Below are positions 8,201 through 14,830 of a stretch of DNA of 14,830 nt, piece by piece (within the stretch, counting starts at the first letter, position 1; every line of letters starts with the position of its first letter). The notes under the pieces are model-generated. The model was not told where the DNA came from and did not search any database. It saw nothing but the letters and a program-made list of their open reading frames with translations. Source of the stretch: Maribacter dokdonensis DSW-8 (GTDB lineage Bacteria > Bacteroidota > Bacteroidia > Flavobacteriales > Flavobacteriaceae). Made by a program: the position numbers and the translations under genes. The stretch spans positions 1-14,830 of the forward strand of contig NZ_LDPE01000011.1 in assembly GCF_001447995.1 (NCBI RefSeq), in the 5' to 3' direction.

Positions 8201-11200
8201 ATGGAATTTTATCTACAAAAAAGGATAAAATTAGGGTTTGTTGGTTGTGTAATTATTGTTTTATTTTCGGGTATTGGACTAAATGCACAAACGAGCTTTA
8301 CAGAAAGCGCGGCTGCTTTTGGCCTAGATTTAGGACAAAGAAAAGATGGTGGGCACGCTTGGTCAGATTTTGATAATGACGGTGATTTAGATGTACTCGT
8401 TCTCGAAAATAATAATAATGCCAACGTAAAAAGTTTCTTAATGCGCAACAATGGTAACAATACGTTTACCAATGTGCAATCAATTTTGGCACCCGGCATG
8501 TTAGGGGATTATGCCGAAAGACAAGCAGTTTGGGGAGATGTCAATAATGATGGCAGACCAGATTTCATGATAAATTCATCTGGTAATAGTAATGCCAGAC
8601 AGGCTATTCAAATTTTTATTCAAAATACAGACGGTACATTCGGTGACGGTATTGGGGGGTACAACCCAATAACCATAGGTAGATCGGGTTCAACAATAGT
8701 AGTACCTGCAGTAAATTCAGAAGGCGTTGGTTTTTTTGATTTTGAAGGTGATGGTGATTTAGACGTTTTTTTTGATAATCATGATATGGGTATTGAGTTG
8801 TTGCGAAATAACTTTATTGACCATACAAATCATACTGTTGCAAACCCGGCACCAAATGCCTTGTTCACTCATATTACGACCGGTAACGGTAGTGGCGTAA
8901 CTGAATTTGGTCTAAACCAATTTGCCACGGATGGGGATTATGGTACCGCAGCCGATGTAAATGATGATGGTTGGGTTGATATTTTCATGCGTAAACGAGA
9001 TGAAAATGACTTTTTCTTAAATCAAGGTGGCTCATTTTCAAATGGAGCAGATCTAGGTCAGGCGGCCAACAATAATAAAGGGGGTAATGGATTATGGGAT
9101 TTGGATAACGACGGTGATCTAGATGCGGTATGGACAGAGAATGGCCTTACGCAAATACATAGAAATGATGGGGGAGGGGTATTTACTCCTTTAGGAGCAG
9201 CTTCTTTTCCAGGGTTACCACAACCGGGTAATGTAAACAATGGTAGTTCAGGCGCTCGTATAGATGCTTTGTCAGGTGGAGATATAGATAATGATGGTGA
9301 TATAGATATTATTTTAGTAGGTAACAGTAGAAGTTATTTGTACATCAATCAATTGAATAGTCCAACTCCCGCTCCAGGTGTAATTGGTAGTGGTGCGGCA
9401 ATGAATTTTGCACTAGATGCTGAACAATTTAACTCAGGAAGAGACGGTGAAGGTACTACAATGGTTGATGTAGATGATGACGGTGATCTGGATATTTACA
9501 TTAATATAAACAATAGTGCTAACCAATTATATATTAATAATTTACCGGCAGCCAATAGAAATAATCATCTATTGATAGATGTTACCGAAGATAGAGGTGC
9601 TAATGGTAATACAGGCGGTTTTTTAGGGAGGGTAGCCATTGGTACAAATGTGTTGATCAGAGATTGTTCGGGAAATATTATTAGTGGATTAAGACAAGTA
9701 AATGGAGTCTATGGTCATGGTACCCAACAACCGGAAGAAGTACATTTTGGTTTGCCTTTAGGTGAGAATGAAACTTATATTATAGAAGTTCATTATCCAA
9801 ATTTTTATGATTCATCTGATCCTAGTGGCTATTCCAGATTAGTGGCTACTGCTATTGCGCAGCCAAGTACTATCGCAGGAACAAATCACTATACATTGAC
9901 CACTACAGATGCTGAACTAATTGAAAATCCTAATGCCCCTGAGGCAAATAATGATCAAGAACAAGTATCATATGGAAATAATATATCGGTTCAGATAGAT
10001 CTATTTGCAAACGATTCTGATGCTGACGGAGATGATTTTTCTGTTGAAAGTATTACTCAACCATCAGTGGGTTCTGTGGTTATAGATGATGCGGATAATG
10101 GCTTGGTAACATTTACGTATAATGAAGCAACACCTTTTCCCGGCGAAACTACTTTTGACTACACCATAACAGACTCTACCAATTCTCTTTGTCCCTCATT
10201 AGGAAAAAGTGATACGGCAACAGTACGGATCTTTGAGCCGTGTACGGACCCTACGGGTATAGATACTGATGGTGACGGTATTAATGATGTTTGTGATCTA
10301 GATAATGATAACGACGGTATTTTAGATGTCGATGAATGTAACATATCGGCCGTATTGGTTGATAATGGCGATTTTGGATATTGGATTTTCAATGCTCCGG
10401 GATGGACAGGAAGCGGTAATCAATGGAATATGGACACCAATAGGGCTTGGTTTCCTCAATGGAACGGTACGGGTACTGCCAGTTTTTATCAGACTATAAA
10501 TGTAGTGCCAGGTGTTGAGAATACTATCACCTTTGACTTAGGAGCTGACAACAGTTATGGTCGCGAAGTTACCTTGAATGTCTTAATAGGTGGGCAGGTT
10601 GAATTTACCGAAACTTCCAATCAAATAGTTTCAGCAAACGGAGGGAGGGCGCAAAATAATAATGAAACCTTGAACATGTCAACAAGGACATTTTCATTCA
10701 TTCCAACTTCTAATAGTATAGAACTAAGGTTTAATGGTATTTCATCTGCTACAAATCATGATAGAATGTATGTGGATAATGTAGTTCTTTCAACAGGTTG
10801 TGGTGATACCGATGGTGATGGTATTGTGGATATTTACGATTTGGACAGTGATGGAGATGGTTGTTTTGATGCTTTGGAAGGTAGCGAGAGTTTAAATTTT
10901 TCAGATTTAAATGGCGATGGAAGTATTTCAGGAGAGGTAGATAGTAATGGTGTTCCTCTGACGGCAAATGGTGGGCAAGGTTTAGGTAGTAGTAATGATT
11001 ATACGGTAACAGCAGATGAATGTGATGATGATGGTGATGGTGTGAACAATGCAAATGATAAATGTCCTTATTTTGATGATGCCATTGATAGTGATAATGA
11101 TGGCGTTCCCGACGGATGTGATAACGATGATGATAATGATGGCATATCCGATTGTGACGAGTCTTTAGAAAGTGTTTCTAGTCAGTTTGCATGGACATTA

Positions 11201-13849
11201 AACTCACCTTCCGGAAATTTAAATATGGATGCTACCTACGCTTCGGAAACAAATGATTGGGTTTTGGAGAATACAGATGCCATGATATTGAATACGTCTA
11301 TATTTAATGTAAATGGAAGTAATATAGAAATACGGCCAATAACGGCAGTTGATAAAGAAGAGGCAATAATAAATGAAGATTATATAGAGGTTTCTTTTAC
11401 TACTGGTTCTGAGGTATCCTCGTTTGAATTGAGCGGAATTACTTCTGGTTGGTATCAACCTTACAGGGGAGATTCCTATTATTCATCAGCGGTATTTACA
11501 AGAGCAGGTTCTAACGCGTGGACTACCCTTTCTACAGATGTTTTTCATACGGATAATGGTAGTAATTACGCCACATTTCAACATTTGGATATAGGGTCTG
11601 TTTATTTAGAGGCAAATACAGAATATACCTTTAGATTTTATGTCTATGGTCAAATTAATGATTCATCAGAAAACTACTCTATTATAGACGACATTCATTT
11701 TAATTTTATTGCATGTAGGTCTGGTAATTTAGATGGCGATGCATACCCAAATCATTTGGATGATGACAGTGACGGCGATGGGTGTAATGACGCAGATGAA
11801 GCCTATGCAAATACATCATCCGATGCAGATGGCAATGGTATGTATGGTTCAGGTATACCCACGGTAAATGAAAGTGGATTGGTAACGGCTGCTTCATATA
11901 GTGAACCTATTGACGGTGATAATAATGGTAATTATGATTTTTTACAGGTTGGGCAAGCACCTGTAATATCGGATCAACCAGAAGATGCCAATGCTTGTCC
12001 AGGTGGATCGGCTTCATTTAGTGTGAGCAGTTCGGCAGGAGATATGTATCTATGGCAAGAAATTATTAGCGGTACTTGGATTAATATCTCTGAAGGAGGA
12101 AAATATAGCGGTACCGATACAAATACCTTAACAATAACAAACACTTCGCTATCAGATCATAATAATAGATATAGGGTCGTGATATCTAATCCGGCTTATG
12201 TATGTGAAAATACTACATCAGAAGAAGCGGTGCTAATTGTTCAAGTGCCGATAGCAAATGCTGGTTCAGATCAGACCATATGTGATGGCGAATCCGCAAC
12301 ATTAACAGCTTCGGCTACTGGAGGAAGTGGTAGTGGTTTTACATATGAGTGGAGCACAGGCGCAACAACTCCAAGTATCACCGTTTCACCTTCAGGAAAT
12401 ACTAGTGGAAATGTAATGGTCAATTATACGGTTACCGTTACAGATAGTAGTGGATGTACAGATACAGATGAGGTCACCGTTACTGTTGAGCCTACACCTA
12501 CCATCACGGTTACGAGCTCACCAAGTTGTAATTTTAGATTGTTTCAACCAACAACCTACTCTTTTGAAGTTACCGTTAGCGGTGGTACGGTAACTGCCAC
12601 AGATGGTACGGTAACCAACGTTTCGGGTGATGTTTGGAGAATAGCAGATATTCCCGATGGTACAGATGTGGTTGTGACTTCAACACAAGGTAATTGTAGC
12701 AGAGATTTAACAGTAACGGCACCAAACTGTGTTTGTCCGGTAGTAGATCCTCCTACTAGTGACGGTAATAAAGAATATTGTCAAGGAGATACAGTACCTG
12801 AAATTTCTGCAAGTACGAGTGGAGGTACAGAAACTATAGACTGGTATGATGCTTCTTCAGGAGGTAACTTACTTCAAAATAATAGTTTAACATATCAGCC
12901 GTCTTCGGCAGGAACGTACTATGCCGAAGCGAGAAATACTTCTACAGGTTGTGTTAGTGGTACTAGAACAGCTGTAACAATTATCGAAAATTCACCTCCT
13001 TTGGCTAATGCTGGTTCAAATCAAACCATTTGTGACGGTGAGTCCGCAACATTATCAGCCACGGCAACTGGTGGTAGTGGTTCTGGCTACTCTTATGTTT
13101 GGAGCACCGGGGAAACAACACCTACAATAACTGTAACTCCGACAGGCAATCCAAATTCAAATACTACAACAACGTATACCGTAACCGTAACAGATGCTAA
13201 TGGATGTAGTGATACCGATACTGTTAACGTTACTGTTTATTCTAATCCAACCGTAACCATAAGTACTGATAATGCTTCTTGCGGAATAGATAATGGGGCA
13301 ATTACCTTTAATTTTCCAGACCACCCAAATAGAACCGGTATTAAGTTTAGTATCGATGATGGGGCAAATTATACCAGTGCGGCAGATAATAGTGGCAGTT
13401 ATACGTTTTCAAACCTTCCTGCAGGAACATACCCGCTATGGGTACGCTGGGGTAATAACGCTTGCCCGGTAAGCTTGGGAGATTATGATATTAATACAAC
13501 CCCGGAAGTTATGGTTGTAACACAACCAGTGGATCGGACTGTATTAACTGGTGAAAATGCCCAATTTACGGCTAATGTAACCAATGCGGATACATATCAA
13601 TGGCAAGTAAGTGTCGATGGGGTTAACTATGTAAACTTAGTGGATGATTCTGAGCATTCTGGTACTCAAACGTTAACTTTAAATGTGTTGAACGTTCCTA
13701 AGGAAAAAGAAGGGTATTCTTATAGACTTCTCGCCTCAAATTCCGGTACATCTTGTACGGAAACACCATCTAACGCAGCATTATTATTTGTAAATGTTAG
13801 AACTGTAATTACAAATAAACGTATAACATACCGTATAAAACCTAATTAA
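8201..13849 (+). CDS. Giant secreted surface protein: FG-GAP/VCBS repeats, UnbV/ASPIC, TSP3 linkers, jelly-roll-like and Ig/PKD repeats
   Basis: The product is 1882 aa, with a signal peptide ending GIGLNAQ (about residue 30). Seven FG-GAP/VCBS repeats (about 45-440) each carry a calcium loop such as DFDNDGDLDV, DVNNDGRPDF, DFEGDGDLDV, DVNDDGWVDI, DLDNDGDLDA, DIDNDGDIDI or DVDDDGDLDI, consistent with a beta-propeller. An UnbV/ASPIC domain follows (about 450-535). Next come a cadherin-like/Ig domain (about 581-680), thrombospondin-type-3 Asp-rich linkers (about 683-713, 868-894, 941-988, 1173-1216) separated by two jelly-roll-like domains (about 714-866 and 990-1172), an Ig domain (about 1254-1347), a pair of PKD-like modules (about 1352-1429 and 1602-1679), a SprB-like repeat (about 1682-1765) and a final Ig domain (about 1768-1866). 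It is a stalk-like, calcium-rigidified adhesin or glycan-binding protein by inference. No CHU_C or type A sorting domain is present; it ends in the tail TVITNKRITYRIKPN. It starts 207 bp after the previous gene. Confidence 0.92.
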   Translation: MEFYLQKRIKLGFVGCVIIVLFSGIGLNAQTSFTESAAAFGLDLGQRKDGGHAWSDFDNDGDLDVLVLENNNNANVKSFLMRNNGNNTFTNVQSILAPGMLGDYAERQAVWGDVNNDGRPDFMINSSGNSNARQAIQIFIQNTDGTFGDGIGGYNPITIGRSGSTIVVPAVNSEGVGFFDFEGDGDLDVFFDNHDMGIELLRNNFIDHTNHTVANPAPNALFTHITTGNGSGVTEFGLNQFATDGDYGTAADVNDDGWVDIFMRKRDENDFFLNQGGSFSNGADLGQAANNNKGGNGLWDLDNDGDLDAVWTENGLTQIHRNDGGGVFTPLGAASFPGLPQPGNVNNGSSGARIDALSGGDIDNDGDIDIILVGNSRSYLYINQLNSPTPAPGVIGSGAAMNFALDAEQFNSGRDGEGTTMVDVDDDGDLDIYININNSANQLYINNLPAANRNNHLLIDVTEDRGANGNTGGFLGRVAIGTNVLIRDCSGNIISGLRQVNGVYGHGTQQPEEVHFGLPLGENETYIIEVHYPNFYDSSDPSGYSRLVATAIAQPSTIAGTNHYTLTTTDAELIENPNAPEANNDQEQVSYGNNISVQIDLFANDSDADGDDFSVESITQPSVGSVVIDDADNGLVTFTYNEATPFPGETTFDYTITDSTNSLCPSLGKSDTATVRIFEPCTDPTGIDTDGDGINDVCDLDNDNDGILDVDECNISAVLVDNGDFGYWIFNAPGWTGSGNQWNMDTNRAWFPQWNGTGTASFYQTINVVPGVENTITFDLGADNSYGREVTLNVLIGGQVEFTETSNQIVSANGGRAQNNNETLNMSTRTFSFIPTSNSIELRFNGISSATNHDRMYVDNVVLSTGCGDTDGDGIVDIYDLDSDGDGCFDALEGSESLNFSDLNGDGSISGEVDSNGVPLTANGGQGLGSSNDYTVTADECDDDGDGVNNANDKCPYFDDAIDSDNDGVPDGCDNDDDNDGISDCDESLESVSSQFAWTLNSPSGNLNMDATYASETNDWVLENTDAMILNTSIFNVNGSNIEIRPITAVDKEEAIINEDYIEVSFTTGSEVSSFELSGITSGWYQPYRGDSYYSSAVFTRAGSNAWTTLSTDVFHTDNGSNYATFQHLDIGSVYLEANTEYTFRFYVYGQINDSSENYSIIDDIHFNFIACRSGNLDGDAYPNHLDDDSDGDGCNDADEAYANTSSDADGNGMYGSGIPTVNESGLVTAASYSEPIDGDNNGNYDFLQVGQAPVISDQPEDANACPGGSASFSVSSSAGDMYLWQEIISGTWINISEGGKYSGTDTNTLTITNTSLSDHNNRYRVVISNPAYVCENTTSEEAVLIVQVPIANAGSDQTICDGESATLTASATGGSGSGFTYEWSTGATTPSITVSPSGNTSGNVMVNYTVTVTDSSGCTDTDEVTVTVEPTPTITVTSSPSCNFRLFQPTTYSFEVTVSGGTVTATDGTVTNVSGDVWRIADIPDGTDVVVTSTQGNCSRDLTVTAPNCVCPVVDPPTSDGNKEYCQGDTVPEISASTSGGTETIDWYDASSGGNLLQNNSLTYQPSSAGTYYAEARNTSTGCVSGTRTAVTIIENSPPLANAGSNQTICDGESATLSATATGGSGSGYSYVWSTGETTPTITVTPTGNPNSNTTTTYTVTVTDANGCSDTDTVNVTVYSNPTVTISTDNASCGIDNGAITFNFPDHPNRTGIKFSIDDGANYTSAADNSGSYTFSNLPAGTYPLWVRWGNNACPVSLGDYDINTTPEVMVVTQPVDRTVLTGENAQFTANVTNADTYQWQVSVDGVNYVNLVDDSEHSGTQTLTLNVLNVPKEKEGYSYRLLASNSGTSCTETPSNAALLFVNVRTVITNKRITYRIKPN
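12254..12487 (+). repeat. Intragenic PKD-like module, copy 1
   Basis: This is a 78-residue module beginning ANAGSDQTICDGESATL and ending TDEVTVTV. It aligns without gaps to the module at 13004-13237, 750 bp downstream, with about 56 of 78 residues identical by hand count. The two copies are separated by unrelated Ig-like domains, so they look like an old internal duplication or domain shuffling, not a fresh tandem repeat. Confidence 0.8.
13004..13237 (+). repeat. Intragenic PKD-like module, copy 2
   Basis: This 78-residue module begins ANAGSNQTICDGESATL and ends TDTVNVTV. It has the same length as copy 1 and shares the YxWSTGxTTP and YTVTVTDxxGC signatures. Such modules are common in the stalks of Bacteroidota surface proteins. 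Confidence 0.8.
13802..13846 (+). other. Shared C-terminal tail, copy 2 (TVITNKRITYRIKPN)
   Basis: These are the last 15 codons of the 1882-aa protein (residues 1868-1882). Of the 12 residues identical to copy 1, six use a different codon. The similarity is therefore kept at the protein level and is not a recent DNA copy. Both genes also read AATTTA right after the stop codon, which may be chance in AT-rich DNA. Confidence 0.8.
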
Positions 13850-14136
13850 AATTTAGTGCTCCTTCTTTTGTAATTCGTTGAATGTGGAAACTCTAAACCA
13901 ATGTTTTTTTAAGCATATAATTATAGGCTAAAGAAGGTTTGTTTAGAAGTTTAGGTTATCGTTTGCATTAATGTTAAACAGTACTTTTTTAAGTGGTCAA
14001 TAAAAAGTCCTTGGTTTTTTATAGAACCAAAAACTACCCGAATAACAGTGTATACTCGACGAACGACAATAACATTTTGCAAAGTTTTAACATGTCTATA
14101 CCTCATATATATAAGACTATATGTCATAAATATTGG

Positions 14137-14153
14137 CTTACACAACATTTATT
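14137..14153 (+). promoter_or_regulatory. Upstream element copy 3 (CTT-N3-CAACATTTATT)
   Basis: The core at 14143-14153 is identical to copy 1. It begins 163 bp before the preferred ATG at 14306, or 121 bp before the alternative ATG at 14264. An AATATTTG sequence, one base off the TAnnTTTG consensus, lies 22 bp downstream of it at 14176-14183. Confidence 0.3.
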
Positions 14154-14237
14154 TTAGTGAGCACTACTTAAAATGAATATTTGTGTATTGTGATTACCAT
14201 AGATCCATCTAGTATGAATCGATTATTAATGTTTTTT

Positions 14238-14254
14238 GGTAATTACCTTTTTTT
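14238..14254 (+). promoter_or_regulatory. Perfect palindrome GGTAATTACC followed by a T-run
   Basis: A 10-bp perfect palindrome (14238-14247) is flanked by T-runs on both sides (14232-14237 and 14248-14254). With no loop it cannot make a good terminator hairpin. It lies 17 bp before the ATG at 14264 and about 60 bp before the ATG at 14306, where an operator for a dimeric regulator could sit. A half-like sequence GATTACC occurs about 45 bp upstream. Function is speculative. Confidence 0.25.
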
Positions 14255-14305
14255 AAGACCTATATGATCAAAGAATTTTTGAAGGTGGAATTGAATATTA
14301 AAAGT

Positions 14306-14830
14306 ATGAAAAGTCGAACTACTACAACCTTGGGTAATGCCATTAAATTTACAATGGTGTTATTTGCATTACTGCTATCTGGTATTTCTATGGCACAGAC
14401 GACCGTGACCCTAGAGGATCAATGTAATTGTGAAGTACTTCAGGGAACTGATGTTACTGCACCAGGTGGTGTAACACCTGAAGGAGCGGATTTAGGAGAT
14501 TTGTATGTAAATACGGATACCGGTACAATCTATTTCTGGGATGGTGATTCTTGGGAATATACATCTACAGATGCAAATACAACCAATGCTTCCTTGACTG
14601 AAGATGGGGTAAACTTGATTCTGACCGATAGTGACTTAAATACAGTTTCAATTCCCTTAGCGGATATAGCAGCAATTGTAGATACAAATACTACTAATGT
14701 AACTTTTACAGTAAATAGTACTAATGGGACTTTGGATATCATTGATTCTGATAGTAATGTAGTAGCTGTTCCTTTAGCAGATATTGCAGCACTTGTTAAT
14801 ACCGACGAACAAGAAGGTACGGAAGTCTTG
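14306..14830 (+). CDS. N-terminal part of a large repeat-containing secreted protein, 3' truncated by window
   Basis: The frame is open from ATG 14306 to the window end (175 codons). This start gives a normal signal peptide: a basic/Thr N-terminus MKSRTTTT, a hydrophobic core MVLFALLLSG, and an end at ISMAQ. An in-frame ATG at 14264 would add 14 residues and is possible but makes the leader unusually long; a stop at 14240-14242 limits the frame upstream. The mature start has two close cysteines (QCNCE). Next is a module GADLGDLYVNTDTGTIYFWD, of a kind seen at the front of large flavobacterial surface proteins. After that come two beta repeats of 37 and 39 residues, each ending PLADIAA(I/L)V. 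These repeats resemble trimeric-fibre-like or adhesin stalk repeats, and many more copies probably follow outside the window. The sorting signal, if any, is not visible here. Confidence 0.85.
   Translation, partial: MKSRTTTTLGNAIKFTMVLFALLLSGISMAQTTVTLEDQCNCEVLQGTDVTAPGGVTPEGADLGDLYVNTDTGTIYFWDGDSWEYTSTDANTTNASLTEDGVNLILTDSDLNTVSIPLADIAAIVDTNTTNVTFTVNSTNGTLDIIDSDSNVVAVPLADIAALVNTDEQEGTEVL
14582..14692 (+). repeat. PLADIAA repeat, unit 1
   Basis: This is a 37-residue unit (residues 93-129) with the pattern TNASLTEDG...LILTDSDLNTVSIPLADIAAIVDTNT. Confidence 0.7.
14693..14809 (+). repeat. PLADIAA repeat, unit 2
   Basis: This is a 39-residue unit (residues 130-168) starting TNVTFTVNS. It contains DSDSNVVAVPLADIAALVN, and aligns to unit 1 with a two-residue insertion near its start. 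Confidence 0.7.

Larger units (their letters stand above)
13850..14305 (+). other. 456-bp non-coding gap before the third surface-protein gene
   Basis: It is AT-rich, with stops in all frames and no convincing small gene. Contents: no clear terminator after 13849; an imperfect hairpin TTGGTT (14011-14016) / AACCAA (14025-14030) without a T-run on the plus strand; a weak hairpin CATATA (14104-14109) / TATATG (14118-14123); upstream element copy 3 (14137-14153); an AATATTTG sequence (14176-14183) resembling a -7 box; and a palindrome plus T-run at 14238-14254. The next gene most likely has its own promoter here. Confidence 0.6.

Noticed and set aside
10749..11054. Minus-strand open frame with a run of seven histidines
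   Set aside because: It is the reverse reading of Asp-coding GATGATGGTGATGG linkers in the 1882-aa protein; His-rich composition is expected from that and there is no start context. The frame at 11706-11897 on the minus strand has the same cause.
14001..14040. TTGGTT/AACCAA hairpin as a terminator
   Set aside because: Only six A/T-rich pairs with an 8-nt loop, followed by A instead of T on the plus strand. On the minus strand there is no gene to end.
13951..14148. Minus-strand 65-aa open frame in the 456-bp gap
   Set aside because: No domain, no convincing ribosome site or promoter, and a composition typical of translated AT-rich non-coding DNA. Conservation in relatives would change this view.
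14264..14305. ATG at 14264 as the start of the third surface gene
   Set aside because: It gives a 14-residue extension before a complete signal peptide. The ATG at 14306 is the better fit, but the longer form cannot be excluded.

Overview
The window is AT-rich, densely packed on the plus strand, and looks like a chromosome segment of a Bacteroidota species, most likely a (marine) member of the Flavobacteriaceae. The grounds are: a type IX secretion system (T9SS) type B sorting domain, a PorP/SprF-family protein and an OmpA-family protein in a row; very large secreted multi-domain proteins; A-rich start regions in place of strong Shine-Dalgarno sites; and signal peptides ending in FAQ, NAQ or MAQ. 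The genus assignment is inference. I see no tRNA, rRNA, CRISPR array, transposase or integrase.

Region 1 (2-3278) is a tight operon. It holds the 3' end of a surface protein with a gliding-motility-type (CHU_C, type B) C-terminal domain, a PorP/SprF-like outer-membrane protein 13 bp later, and a TPR/PD40/CarboxypepD_reg/OmpA protein 15 bp after that. This is the familiar substrate plus secretion/anchoring partner arrangement. It ends at a strong intrinsic terminator at 3300-3328.

Region 2 (3279-13849) holds two giant secreted proteins. The first (3542-7993, 1483 aa) combines a jelly-roll-like N-terminus, two Calx-beta domains, a CUB-like domain, a DUF3344-like region, an SdrD-B-like domain and a right-handed beta-helix. 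The second (8201-13849, 1882 aa) combines seven FG-GAP/VCBS repeats, an UnbV/ASPIC domain, thrombospondin-type-3 calcium linkers with two intercalated jelly-roll-like domains, and Ig/PKD/SprB-like repeats. The two are unrelated in architecture, yet both end in the same 15-residue tail, TVITN(R/K)xITYRIK(A/P)N. Neither has a recognisable type A or type B T9SS sorting domain.

Region 3 (13850-14830) is a 456-bp non-coding stretch followed by the 5' end of a third secreted protein, made of an SP, a GDLYVNT...YFWDG module and PLADIAA repeats. It runs off the window.

All three large surface genes in regions 2 and 3 have a similar short element, CTT-N(2-3)-CAACAWTTATT, in the upstream gap. It lies about 95 bp before the start in two cases. 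The shared tail plus the shared upstream element suggest a co-regulated, co-exported set of surface proteins. The most novel candidate is the tail, as a possible undescribed C-terminal sorting or anchoring signal.
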